Below, in pieces: positions 35,631 through 44,462 of a stretch of 64,000 bases of DNA. The stretch comes from CBDFGK01 sp965247075 (GTDB lineage: Bacteria; Pseudomonadota; Gammaproteobacteria; Pseudomonadales; Halieaceae): positions 1,302,001 to 1,366,000 of the forward strand of contig CBDFGK010000002.1 of NCBI GenBank assembly GCA_965247075.1, written 5' to 3'. Numbering within the stretch: the stretch's first letter is position 1; the number at the start of each line of letters is the position of its first letter. The notes below the pieces were generated by a model. It was given only the letters and a program-made list of their open reading frames with translations, did not search any database and was not told where the DNA came from. The translations under genes and the position numbers were made by a program.

Positions 35631-36275
35631 CACAGGGTACTCGACATACAGTTTCGATTTTCCTTTTTCCTCGCCATACTCATCCCAAACTTTCTTGCAT
35701 CGATCGCAGTCAAGTATGCGTGTTTCGTCTCCGCCGATATGAACGTATTTTGACTTATGTACTGATAGCATATCGCTATAGAGCTCCTCAAATAGCTCAC
35801 GCGCTGCTTCTATTCTCGTAGGGTCTACTTGCGAAAGTCGTCTCTTATCCGCCCTCAAATAGGCATATCTCTCATGCATCAGTATGTATTCGGCGTGACC
35901 AAGGTTCTGCTGAAGCGGTATGACATCCAGCCCCAGCTTATCGCAGTACTCTATAAAGGCTTTGACCTCATCCCGGGTATAGGCATAACGACTGGAGATA
36001 ATACTGTGCTCCTTATAGGGATAGGTCGCCTCCCACTCCATAATGACTGTATTAAAACCTAAGCCCGATACTTCTTTTGCCAAGGCTTTCAAAGCATTTA
36101 GCGGCATGACCTGCACGCGCAGGTCCACGTGATAGGCCACGACTGGAAAATCGACCCCTTGTTTAGTCTCTCCTGCAATAGTGGTTTGACTGAATATCAG
36201 GGGCAATATCAGAAACAGCGGACGGATAATCTCAGAAATCTTCCCATACTGCTGGTTGTTGCGAAAAAAATACAT
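35631..36275 (-). pseudogene. GH20-like glycoside hydrolase, C-terminus cut off by IS3
   Basis: 215 codons remain. A signal peptide (hydrophobic stretch FLILPLIFSQTTIAG) is followed by a TIM-barrel start (LGFNTVIMEWEATYPY) and the motif KYVHIGGDETR, the HxGGDE signature of family 20 beta-N-acetylhexosaminidases with the catalytic Asp-Glu pair. A CDRC pair follows. The reading frame then runs into the IS3 terminus, losing half of the barrel. It lies behind a TonB receptor gene on the same strand and was probably its partner in glycan use. Substrate unknown; GH20-related families vary. Confidence 0.75.
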
Positions 36276-36351
36276 TAATCCCTTCCCGTCGAATTATTCA
36301 TGCATAGCACTCCAGCCATTTCCTGCCGGTGGGACAACACTCTAATCTAGC

Positions 36352-36395
36352 AAAAAAAAGAGACAGGCCCGGCATAATACCAGAGCCTATCTCTT
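36352..36395 (-). terminator. Rho-independent terminator behind the TonB receptor
   Basis: Minus strand: AAGAGATAGGC and its near complement GCCTGTCTCTT form a hairpin around a loop of about 17 bases, with eight T at the 3' side. It ends the receptor transcript 30 bp past its stop and separates it from the GH20-like gene. Confidence 0.75.
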
Positions 36396-36424
36396 CCGTT
36401 AGTACTATTAATAAGAGTGCTGCT

Positions 36425-39124
36425 TTAGTAGTCCCATCTCACGCCAGCAAAAAACTGACGGCCCAGTCCGATATAGCGATGTGATCTTGATTCATCGCCT
36501 ATGTATGTGAACTCTTCCTCATCTGTCAGATTGATGCCCTCAAGTGTCAATGTGAGATTGTCTGTAATATTATAGTAAGCAGACGCATCGACGTGTTGTG
36601 CGTCTCCGCGAGTTCTAACCTGCCCGGTCGCGTCTATAATTGCGGAGCCTTCGGCAAATTCGGATCGGTCATTAACAGCGACCCTCATACCGAAAGCATC
36701 TGTTTCATAATAAGCTATAAGATTCCAGGAATTTTTCGACAGACCCGGCATCGTCCCTTCTACCGTGGTGTCGCCACTAATGAAATCTACAGAAGAATCA
36801 GCATAGGTGTAATTCGCCAAAATTCCCAGCCCCGGTAACAAAAAATCCAGCTGTTGTTGATAAGAAAATTCGACTCCCCTCACTTTACCCGTATTGCCGT
36901 TAACTGGCCGACTGGCCGTAAACAGGGCATCGGGTGTCACGCCCGCAAAACCACTTGCGTCTAGCGAGCTTAACGGTATACCCAATGAAGAGAATGGCAC
37001 TTGTGAGTTTTCAGTAACAATAAATCCATCTATCTCCTTATAGAATACCGCGGCGGAAAGGGAAGCTCCTTCTTGAAAATACCAATCTACTGAAAAATCT
37101 GCGTTATTGGATCGAAACGGATCCAAATCAGGATTTCCAGTTGTTACCGTTCTTCCAATTGTAATACTTGTACGAGGCACTAGCGCGCTTAAAGATGGAC
37201 GTGTCATTGTGCGTCCAAACGCCAAACGGGTAGTCACTTCGTCAGTAATATTCCAAGCAACAGCTGCGGACGGCAGTACATCCGTATAGGTTCTTTCCTG
37301 CTTACTCGTTGTCGGCACGCCGCCAGCCAGTGCACCGCCAACCGCCTCACTCGTGGTTTCGACTACCCGCAGACCCGCATTAAACCTCACAGTACCACCG
37401 AGAAACTCCCCTTCGTGATTAGCCGCTACAAAGCCCGCAAGTTGGCTTTCGGTGATAGTATTCGTATCGAGAACATTGGGTTGCGCTGTAGCAGTGGCAT
37501 TTTTCACACCAAATACACTCTCCCCAAGATTAGGGTCTGCAATCAGGTGTGTTCCAGGGAATCCAGCGGGCGCCCCAAGATCACTGGCGAGATTTGACTC
37601 AGGAATTCCTACGGCATACGTCGATACCGGGACATCTTCAAGGCCGGAGAGATCATTTCTACGACCAACTCTATCCTTTTCGAATTTACTGTAGTGAATA
37701 CCAAACTCGATATTTGACGCATAGTCACCATACATCCCGTCAAACTTGGCGGTGAAGGTCGTATCGTCAATGTCACTTGGTCGAATGCGTATTAGATTGC
37801 TATCGTAGCTATCGGCGTCCAACAGGTCCACGTCGGTTGTGATAGAAGGGAGTTTTCCCCTGAAGTCCGCATCTACGCGCGTATCGAATGCAGTGAACAG
37901 ATAACTTGTTTCATTCGTTCTTGCCTGGCTTGATTCGGAATAACCCACCAGACCCGTGAAAGACAAGTTTTCTGACGCCTGCCAACTTCCATTTAGCACC
38001 GTCTGCAAGAAGTCCGTTTCCGTCGTAATAAAAACACTCTCAGCTCGGCGGTCTACATTATCAAATGTTCCGGTTGCCAAATTTCCATTCTCAATCGTTG
38101 CCGCGATAGGAATAACATCACTTTGGTTGCGAAAGACGGCATCGAGAAGATAGATGGAGGTATCTGTCTCCATCTCAGAATAGAGGACATCAAAGCCAAG
38201 TTCAAAATCACTCGACGGCCTCCATTGCAAGGACACCGTTAAACCCACTCTGTCCCGTTCATTTTGCTGTAACTCAGATCTGGGTAGACGTGGCACAAAA
38301 GCGCTATTGAGTTCATCTTCCGTTACCCCTGGAGGAACGCCATTTTCATAGTTCCAAATAAAACCACCGGCATCCGCCGATGTCCAGCTCACAGCACTCG
38401 CCCCTTCACCCTGAATGGAACGCTCGTGGTACGCACCGGCAACAAGCAATCCTAAGGTATCATCTGCAAAAGTATTGGAAAACATCAGGAAGCCACGTGG
38501 ATCCGTCTCCTCGGAATAACTGTTGTAGCCACCCTGCAACGATCCGCTAACATTGAATCCGTCAAAATCAAACGGCTTTGGCGTATACATATCCACAGCC
38601 CCACCAATACCCCCCTCTTCCATCTTGGCAGTCTGCGTTTTGTTAACATCAACGCGACCAAACAATTCTGACGGGAAGATATCCAGGTCCACGGTTCGCC
38701 CGGGGGCTCGTCCGCCAAATTCAGGACCGGTGGAAGCAACGGATATACCCATCCCATTAACGTTGACATGGGTAAATTGCGGATCAAGACCACGCACGCT
38801 GATCGTCTGACCTTCGCCGTTATGCCTTGTAATTGCAACGCCAGATATACGCTGCAACGACTCCGCCAGATTGAGGTCCGGCATTTTGCCAATGTCGTCC
38901 GCCATAATCGAGTCACGCGACCCTACAGCATCTTTTTTGAGGTCCAGAGATTGGTTCAAGGAAGAGCGAATCCCCCTAACAACAACCTCTTCCATAACCG
39001 CACCCTCAGTACCGGTCTCAGCTGCCGAAACATCCGCGATACACAACAAAAGCGCCACCGGAGATACTGCCGTACCGATTAGACGCGCTAGATCTTTTTT
39101 CTTTGAGACTATGGGTAGCTTCAT
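36425..39124 (-). CDS. TonB-dependent outer membrane receptor, carbohydrate type
   Basis: An 899-residue receptor with signal peptide (residues 1-35, ending VSAAET), a TonB-box-like MEEVVVRGIRSSL, a plug domain (DDIGKMPDLNLAESLQRISGV, TISVRGLDPQFTHVNVNG) and a 22-strand barrel ending GRQFFAGVRWDY. The early sequence fits the TIGR01782 group, common in Xanthomonas, Caulobacter and marine bacteria and usually tied to glycan use. Two perfect CTCAAACGTTTGAG palindromes lie 220-235 bp upstream, so it is probably controlled by a LacI-type repressor. The truncated GH20-like gene follows. Intact. Confidence 0.92.
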   Translation of the reverse strand: MKLPIVSKKKDLARLIGTAVSPVALLLCIADVSAAETGTEGAVMEEVVVRGIRSSLNQSLDLKKDAVGSRDSIMADDIGKMPDLNLAESLQRISGVAITRHNGEGQTISVRGLDPQFTHVNVNGMGISVASTGPEFGGRAPGRTVDLDIFPSELFGRVDVNKTQTAKMEEGGIGGAVDMYTPKPFDFDGFNVSGSLQGGYNSYSEETDPRGFLMFSNTFADDTLGLLVAGAYHERSIQGEGASAVSWTSADAGGFIWNYENGVPPGVTEDELNSAFVPRLPRSELQQNERDRVGLTVSLQWRPSSDFELGFDVLYSEMETDTSIYLLDAVFRNQSDVIPIAATIENGNLATGTFDNVDRRAESVFITTETDFLQTVLNGSWQASENLSFTGLVGYSESSQARTNETSYLFTAFDTRVDADFRGKLPSITTDVDLLDADSYDSNLIRIRPSDIDDTTFTAKFDGMYGDYASNIEFGIHYSKFEKDRVGRRNDLSGLEDVPVSTYAVGIPESNLASDLGAPAGFPGTHLIADPNLGESVFGVKNATATAQPNVLDTNTITESQLAGFVAANHEGEFLGGTVRFNAGLRVVETTSEAVGGALAGGVPTTSKQERTYTDVLPSAAVAWNITDEVTTRLAFGRTMTRPSLSALVPRTSITIGRTVTTGNPDLDPFRSNNADFSVDWYFQEGASLSAAVFYKEIDGFIVTENSQVPFSSLGIPLSSLDASGFAGVTPDALFTASRPVNGNTGKVRGVEFSYQQQLDFLLPGLGILANYTYADSSVDFISGDTTVEGTMPGLSKNSWNLIAYYETDAFGMRVAVNDRSEFAEGSAIIDATGQVRTRGDAQHVDASAYYNITDNLTLTLEGINLTDEEEFTYIGDESRSHRYIGLGRQFFAGVRWDY

Positions 39125-39304
39125 GACGCTTCGCCTCTCAATTTAGGTTCACAGTTTAATGCAGTGCCAATAGTTTTATTTAATGCAATCTCAAATATTG
39201 CAGTACCGGTTGCAGTCAGTGCCACAACGCGGCACATCTTCTGTCCATTGCCCATACCTCTTTACCTCTTCGCTTATTATCCTAATCGAATAATTTTCAA
39301 TCAA

Positions 39305-39358
39305 CCTCAAACGTTTGAGGTTTAACTTAAAAAGGCTTCTTTACTCAAACGTTTGAGG
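39305..39358 (-). promoter_or_regulatory. Two LacI-type operators CTCAAACGTTTGAG
   Basis: The 14-bp perfect palindrome CTCAAACGTTTGAG occurs at 39306-39319 (extended to 16 bp as CCTCAAACGTTTGAGG at 39305-39320) and again at 39344-39357. Centre-to-centre distance is 38 bp. The AAACG-TTT core is typical of LacI-family sites. They precede the TonB receptor gene and should control it. No LacI-family gene is in the window. Confidence 0.75.
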
Positions 39359-39491
39359 AAAAATACCACGAACCTTAATACCCGTCAAGAAAAAGTCGCT
39401 ACCAATAGTAGCTTTTCGCGTAAAAGCAGCCGGGGCGTTCCACTCAGGTGATGTAAGCCCCTGTAATTCATAAGGTTTACTATCCCTTAAT
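39359..39491. other. Upstream flank of the receptor locus, no gene assigned
   Basis: About 130 bp between the second operator and the first ISL3-type end. A minus-strand frame ending inside the operator (...FFLTGIKVRGIFPQTFE) is open, but I recognise no family and the overlap with the operator makes it doubtful. The stretch ends in CCCTTAAT, which recurs at 47010-47017. Confidence 0.4.
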
Positions 39492-39790
39492 GGCTCTTCT
39501 CCGCTTCTATGAGTGAAAAAGGATGCCGATCCCCACGTAATCTGTTGGTATATAAGGCTCATCACAACTTTATATGGAACAGGTATATGGGAATCGACAT
39601 CCAGAGGGATATTTTGGGCCTCAAGGGGCAGTGCGTCAATCAGATAAAACTGGACGAGGAGGAGAGACAACTCGTCATTGGTTGCCGCCGGGACAGGCGC
39701 AGAAAAGCCATTGACCCCGTTACCGAGCAGCAGGGAACGGTCAACCGGTATGTCCGCCGACAGGTCAGGGATGTGCCGCTGTTTGGCTAC
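39492..39790 (+). mobile_element. ISL3-b left-end fragment with transposase 5' part
   Basis: The first 299 bp of the ISL3-b element, nearly identical to the start of the copy at 44372. It contains the first 68 codons of the transposase gene (39587-39790, MGIDIQRDILGLKG ... RDVPLFGY). An IS21 element begins at once after this and the remainder of this copy is lost. Confidence 0.9.
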
Positions 39791-39974
39791 TGTTGATGAT
39801 CGCCCATATGGAGCCATTCCGGGATCGGCCTAATGGAGCCACCTGATGATCGGCCTAATGGCGCCACCTCAGGATCGGCCTAAAGGAGCCACTTGCCGCT
39901 GACTAGCGGATCTCAGACATCCAATTTATTGGTGTAACCTTGCCGGCTTTTGCCGGAACAAGGAGAAAAACACC

Positions 39975-41516
39975 ATGGCAAACCGGAGGTTTGAGATGTA
40001 TGAATATCGACAAGTGATTGTCCGCATGCGGCTGGGTGAGTCCGACCGCGCTATTGCACTGACCGGCCTGATAGGGCGCAAGAAAGCGCGCGAGGTACGT
40101 GACCTGGCCAGTTGCCTGGGTTGGCTCGATCCAGGCAATGAACTACCCAATGACACCGAACTGAACACCTGTTTTAGCACCGCGGCCCCACGAGCCCAGA
40201 TGACTTCTCAAGTGGAGCCCTATGCTGAGCAGGTGGAGAAGTGGTGGGGCCAAGGCATCCAGGGCACAACCATCCACCAGGCGCTGGGGCGCAAATACGG
40301 GTTTACCGGCAGTTATTCATCTGTCAGGCGGTTTCTCCAGGGAGTGGAGGCTGCTCACCCGCAAGTCACCACCGTGCTCGACTTTGGGCCCGGCGATGTT
40401 GCGCAGGTCGACTTCGGTGCCGGGCCGGTCATTACCGACGTCCACACTGGAGAGGAATTCAAAACCTGGGTATTTGTGATGGTGCTGGCCTGGAGCCGGC
40501 ACCAGTACGCTGAACTGGTGCGCGATCAGAGGGTGGAGACCTGGCTGGGCTGTCACCGTAGGGCGTTTGAGCATTTTGGCTCAGTGCCTGCTCGGGTCAT
40601 GATAGACAATCCCAAATGCGCGATCACCAAGGCCTGCTACCACGACCCGACGGTTCAGCGGGCCTACGCCGAGTGTGCAGAGGGATACTCCTTCCTGATC
40701 ATGGCGAACCCGCCGAGAGATCCGAAGAAAAAAGGACGTGTGGAGTCGGGGGTAAAATACGTCAAAGCCAACTTCTTCCCTCTGCGCGAGTTTCGCACCC
40801 TGGGTGATGCCAACGCCCAGTTGGCACAGTGGGTAATGGGCACGGCAGGCAACCGCTGTCACGGTACGACCCACGAAAAACCCCTGACACGCTTTACCGA
40901 GACCGAGCGGCACTTACTCAAACCCCTGCCCAGCGTTCCACCGGAACTGGCCAACTGGGCCAAGGTGAAAGTCCACGGCGATTGCCATGTGCAATATGAA
41001 AAGTGCCGATACTCGGTGCCTTACCGGCAGGTGGGGCAAACCCTCTGGCTGCGCGCCTCGGAAACCACCGTACGGGTCTTCCGGGACCAGGAGATGGTGG
41101 CCATTCATAGCCGCCTGTTTCGCCCCGGCTCTCGTTCAACTGTACCAGAGCACATGCCCCCTGAAGCCCAGGCCTATGCCATGAAAGATCCCCAGTGGTG
41201 TTTACGCCAGGCTGAAAAGATCGGCCCGGCCTGTCATACCCTGATTGAACAACTCTTTGCCGACCGGGTGCTGGACAACTTGCGCGCCGCTCAGGGCGTG
41301 GTGGGCTTCAAAAAACGCTATGGCGCAGCGCGGCTGGAGGCTGCCGCTACCCGAGCTCTGGCCTATGCCAGTCCGCTGTACCGCACAGTCAAAACCATTC
41401 TGGAGAATGGCCTGGATCAACAAACCCTGGATGAGTCGGGCTTTGACAAACTCGGTCACGCTTACACCGGCCGAGGACGATTCTCGCGCGACACCAAGAA
41501 ACTCTTAACCCACTAA
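39975..41516 (+). CDS. istA: IS21-family transposase IstA
   Basis: A 513-residue IstA with N-terminal DNA-binding segment (YEYRQVIVRMRLGESDRAIA), integrase core (VLDFGPGDVAQVDFGAGPVI with the first Asp; ARVMIDNPKCAI with the second; KKKGRVESGVKYVKANFF with the Glu) and C-terminal beta domain. It is a different lineage from element A. The istB gene follows after 21 bp. Intact. Confidence 0.95.
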   Translation: MANRRFEMYEYRQVIVRMRLGESDRAIALTGLIGRKKAREVRDLASCLGWLDPGNELPNDTELNTCFSTAAPRAQMTSQVEPYAEQVEKWWGQGIQGTTIHQALGRKYGFTGSYSSVRRFLQGVEAAHPQVTTVLDFGPGDVAQVDFGAGPVITDVHTGEEFKTWVFVMVLAWSRHQYAELVRDQRVETWLGCHRRAFEHFGSVPARVMIDNPKCAITKACYHDPTVQRAYAECAEGYSFLIMANPPRDPKKKGRVESGVKYVKANFFPLREFRTLGDANAQLAQWVMGTAGNRCHGTTHEKPLTRFTETERHLLKPLPSVPPELANWAKVKVHGDCHVQYEKCRYSVPYRQVGQTLWLRASETTVRVFRDQEMVAIHSRLFRPGSRSTVPEHMPPEAQAYAMKDPQWCLRQAEKIGPACHTLIEQLFADRVLDNLRAAQGVVGFKKRYGAARLEAAATRALAYASPLYRTVKTILENGLDQQTLDESGFDKLGHAYTGRGRFSRDTKKLLTH

Positions 41517-41537
41517 CCCTGAACAAGGATATTAACG

Positions 41538-42308
41538 ATGGATACAACCATGAATACCCCAAACCCCATGCCGGAGCTCGCGGCATTACTCAAACAACTG
41601 CGCCTGTCTGGCCTGATGGACTCTCTGGCCCAACGCAACCGTGAAGCCATTGAGAGCAAACTGGCCTACACCGAATTCCTGGCGCTGGTGATTCAGGATG
41701 AGGTGGCGCGAAGGGATCAGAAGAAGTTCGCCTCCCGGGTGCGTCGGGCTGGCTTCCGGGGCCAGAAGACCCTGGAGGGCTTTGACTTTGGCAAGCATCC
41801 AAAGCTGAACCAGGAGTTGATCCGGGATCTGGCGACCTGCCGCTTTATTGAAGAAAAGGTCTCAGTGCTCATCGCCGGCCCTTGCGGTACCGGCAAGAGC
41901 CACATTGCCCAGGCACTGGGACACTGCGCAGTCAGACACGGCTACGATGTCCTGTTCACTACACAAACCAAACTGCTGGGCAACTTGCACGCTGCGCGTG
42001 CCATCAATGCTTATGAAAGACGGTTCCAGAGCCTGGTGAAAATCCCACTGATCATCGTTGATGACTTTGGGCTCAAGCCCATGCGCTCACCCCATGATGA
42101 AGACTTCCATAATCTGATTGATGAAAGGTACGAGAACTCAGCAACGATCATCACCAGCAATCTCGATTTTGAGGAGTGGGGTGATGCCTTCCCGAACAAA
42201 CTACTGGGTGCTGCCACGCTGGACCGACTCCGTCACGGGGCCTACCGACTGGTTCTTGATGGGGAAAGTTACCGCACACCACGACCGCTGACTGAGGAGG
42301 GAAAATAA
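41538..42308 (+). CDS. istB: IS21-family helper ATPase IstB
   Basis: A 256-residue AAA+ ATPase with Walker A (IAGPCGTGKSHIAQALGH), Walker B (PLIIVDDFGLKPM), sensor region (TIITSNLDFEEWGDAF) and the C-terminal DRLRHGAYRLVLDGESYR typical of IstB. It assists IstA in target choice and strand transfer. Full length. Confidence 0.95.
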   Translation: MDTTMNTPNPMPELAALLKQLRLSGLMDSLAQRNREAIESKLAYTEFLALVIQDEVARRDQKKFASRVRRAGFRGQKTLEGFDFGKHPKLNQELIRDLATCRFIEEKVSVLIAGPCGTGKSHIAQALGHCAVRHGYDVLFTTQTKLLGNLHAARAINAYERRFQSLVKIPLIIVDDFGLKPMRSPHDEDFHNLIDERYENSATIITSNLDFEEWGDAFPNKLLGAATLDRLRHGAYRLVLDGESYRTPRPLTEEGK

Positions 42309-42429
42309 GTGTTTACAAAAGCGGGTAAAAACCGCTAAAAAGAGACCCGTCTGAGACCCACTAATCGGCGCTAAAAAATGGCGCCATTAGGCCGATCATG
42401 GGTGGCTCCATTAGGGCGATCATCAACAG

Positions 42430-42879
42430 CTTCGTTTGATTTCAGAAAGCCCTTTAAAAAGCGCTACAAAGACTCCCCCGTCGGAGCTGTCGTATCCGGC
42501 CACAATTCTCCCAGAGGGAGAGAACGACTGTTCACCATGGGCCGAAATATGCAACTGAGATCAGCAAACATCCGCTTGGGCTGTAGGTTCTCTTCCTCCA
42601 GTTCATTCGGTCGTCTGATGTCAGAGACCTCCCCCATGCCGCCATACTTTGCCTTCCGGTTGTAATACGTCGCGTCTGAGGTACCGTATTCGCGACATTA
42701 GAGCTCCATGACCTGCCTGCCTCTTCGACTTCCTTCAGCACCTTCACAATCTGGGATTCAATGAATCGGGATTTAAGCATTGTCGTTCTCGTTGATCATA
42801 GCTTATGGCTGAGAACACCGGATTTGCGCGGGACTATTTCAAGGGGTACTTACTTAGTCGATTCTGAATAACCCCATTT
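42430..42879 (-). pseudogene. Decayed IS3-family orfA (frameshifted)
   Basis: On the minus strand from 42780 the frame reads MLKSRFIESQIVKVLKEVEEAG, the start of transposase_8-type OrfA proteins. It then shifts frame: the continuation CREYGTSDATYYNRKAKYGG, then SDIRRPNELEEEN and FADLS is read in another frame down to about 42540. This is a dead relic of an IS3 element (IS407-like group by its motif). No orfB and no clear ends are left. The rest of the interval shows nothing else I can support. Confidence 0.7.
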
Positions 42880-44298
42880 TCAAGCGGCCACTGAATACAG
42901 AGTCGAAGTGCTGTTGCACGCTGGTCTGCCGGATATCCACGCCAGTAACCGGGCAATCATGCATTCAGATTCACCCAGCTGTCGGCGTAGGGCTGATGAG
43001 CAGATCGCAGTGCCCAATAGCCGCCGACAAAAAAACCTGAGCTGTCTCAAGATCAACCGCAGGTTATGACCCGCACAACTCAGCATCACATTCATCTGAT
43101 CTCCCTGGGTGCCTTTCAAGTAATTGCGCCCCAGCAGCCCATCGGACTTGAGATGTCCAATCACAGGCTCGACCGCTTGCCGACGCTTGAGCGATCGCTT
43201 CAATCGCTCCGTCTTGATGCCCCGCTTTTGCCCCGAGATGTACACCGTCGTCTGCTCCTCACTATGACCGCGGTAACCCCGGTCCACAAAGGCTTCATCA
43301 ATCACACTTCCGGTCAACCGACGTACCTGTGCCAGTGCAGTGACTAAGGTGTGACCGTCGAATGGATTCCCTGGCAGCGCCAATCCACCTACCACAAAGT
43401 TGCTCTTGTTTGTCGCCGCGATGCTCGCCTTGACGCCAAACTCGTAGCGTTTGTGCGCCTTGCCCTTGCTGATGCATTCCACTTCCGGCGCATGTAAACT
43501 GTACAGCTTGTTGCGGTCCGTTTTCTTCTGCTTCAACAAGCGTTTCGCCATTGCCAGTTCATTGGCAAATACAGCTTGTTTTTCCGGGTGCCTTGCAATC
43601 TTGCGTTCAATATCACGCACCACCCGACCCAGATAGGTGTTCAGCTTTTTCACCTGGCGACGCATGCGTCGCAGCTGTCGTGCATGAGCGTATCGACTCG
43701 CCCGGAGTAACGCTTGCGGTCCCTTGCGCGCGTAGCTCTGGCGTAACACGATGCCCTGTCTCCGACACAGCTTCACCAACCGTACACGCGAACGATTCAA
43801 CAGTTTGCTGTCGGTGGGAAAGCTCACCGCCTTCTCCTGCACGGTGGTATCGATAGTGACGCGCTTGAGGTCCGCTGGCTTGATTGTCTTGCTCTGGAGA
43901 CCGGCCTTCACTGTCGCTTGCAGGATCTTCTCGCAACCCGATTCACCAATGCGTTTTCGAAAGCGCGTCATGCTGCTCGGATCGATGGGGGTCTGGTGCA
44001 AGAAATACTCTTCGCCACAAAAATACTGCCAGTACGGATTCTCCACCCAACGCATCACCACCGCGTCATCGGACAGACCATAGGTGTGCTTCAGATACTG
44101 CAGCCCGACCATCAGTCGTGTGGCTTTCGCGGGGCAGCCATTGTCCGGGCAATATAACTCACCGAAGGCGGAGTCAAACGTCGACCAATCGATTAAGTCC
44201 GCCAGGCGATACAACTCATGGCGTTGATTGAGCATGTTCTCAAGGCGGTTGCGAAACAGGTCGAATGCAGGGGAAGGGTCGGACTCTTTGGGGCGCAT
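42880..44298 (-). CDS. IS5-family transposase
   Basis: A 472-residue transposase with the DUF772-type N-terminal domain (VMRWVENPYWQYFCGEEYFL, TPIDPSSMTRFRKRIGESG) and a DDE_Tnp_1 core: DLKRVTIDTTVQEKAVSFPT has the first Asp, VIDEAFVDRGYRGH the second, and RRQAVEPVIGHLKSDGLLGRN the Glu. A basic coiled insert lies between. The ATG at 44298 is preferred over a TTG seven codons upstream. A TATAAT -10 element lies about 40 bp upstream (minus strand). Ends of the element were not resolved with confidence. Confidence 0.92.
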   Translation of the reverse strand: MRPKESDPSPAFDLFRNRLENMLNQRHELYRLADLIDWSTFDSAFGELYCPDNGCPAKATRLMVGLQYLKHTYGLSDDAVVMRWVENPYWQYFCGEEYFLHQTPIDPSSMTRFRKRIGESGCEKILQATVKAGLQSKTIKPADLKRVTIDTTVQEKAVSFPTDSKLLNRSRVRLVKLCRRQGIVLRQSYARKGPQALLRASRYAHARQLRRMRRQVKKLNTYLGRVVRDIERKIARHPEKQAVFANELAMAKRLLKQKKTDRNKLYSLHAPEVECISKGKAHKRYEFGVKASIAATNKSNFVVGGLALPGNPFDGHTLVTALAQVRRLTGSVIDEAFVDRGYRGHSEEQTTVYISGQKRGIKTERLKRSLKRRQAVEPVIGHLKSDGLLGRNYLKGTQGDQMNVMLSCAGHNLRLILRQLRFFCRRLLGTAICSSALRRQLGESECMIARLLAWISGRPACNSTSTLYSVAA

Positions 44299-44462
44299 TT
44301 TTTGATCCGGATATTGCAAGGAATGTGGCTACCATTATACAAAATCTTGCAATTTGAAACCACCGATCAATGGCTCTTCTCCGCTTCTATGAGTGAAAAA
44401 GGATGCCGATCCCCACGTAATCTGTTGGTATATAAGGCTTCACACAACTTTATATGGAACAG

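Larger units (their letters stand above)
39790..42429 (+). mobile_element. IS21-family element B (about 2.64 kb)
   Basis: Inverted ends CTGTTGATGATCGCCC are seen at both borders. On the left, about 21-27-bp repeats of GGATCGGCCTAATGGAGCCACC type occur three times (39805-39895); on the right two inverted copies occur (42375-42425). Such multiple end repeats are the transposase-binding sites of IS21 elements. istA and istB are both intact. No target duplication is visible at the flanks (TTGGCTA against CTTCGTT), so one side has been rearranged. Confidence 0.88.

Noticed and set aside
39341..39817. A 158-codon minus-strand frame crossing from the operators into the ISL3-b and IS21 ends
   Set aside because: It spans three unrelated segments (flank, ISL3-b antisense, IS21 end), so it cannot be one gene.
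39790..42429. Possible CRISPR-like array at the IS21 left end because of regular 25-30 bp repeats
   Set aside because: Only three copies, no unique spacers of constant length, and inverted copies at the other end; these are transposase end sites.
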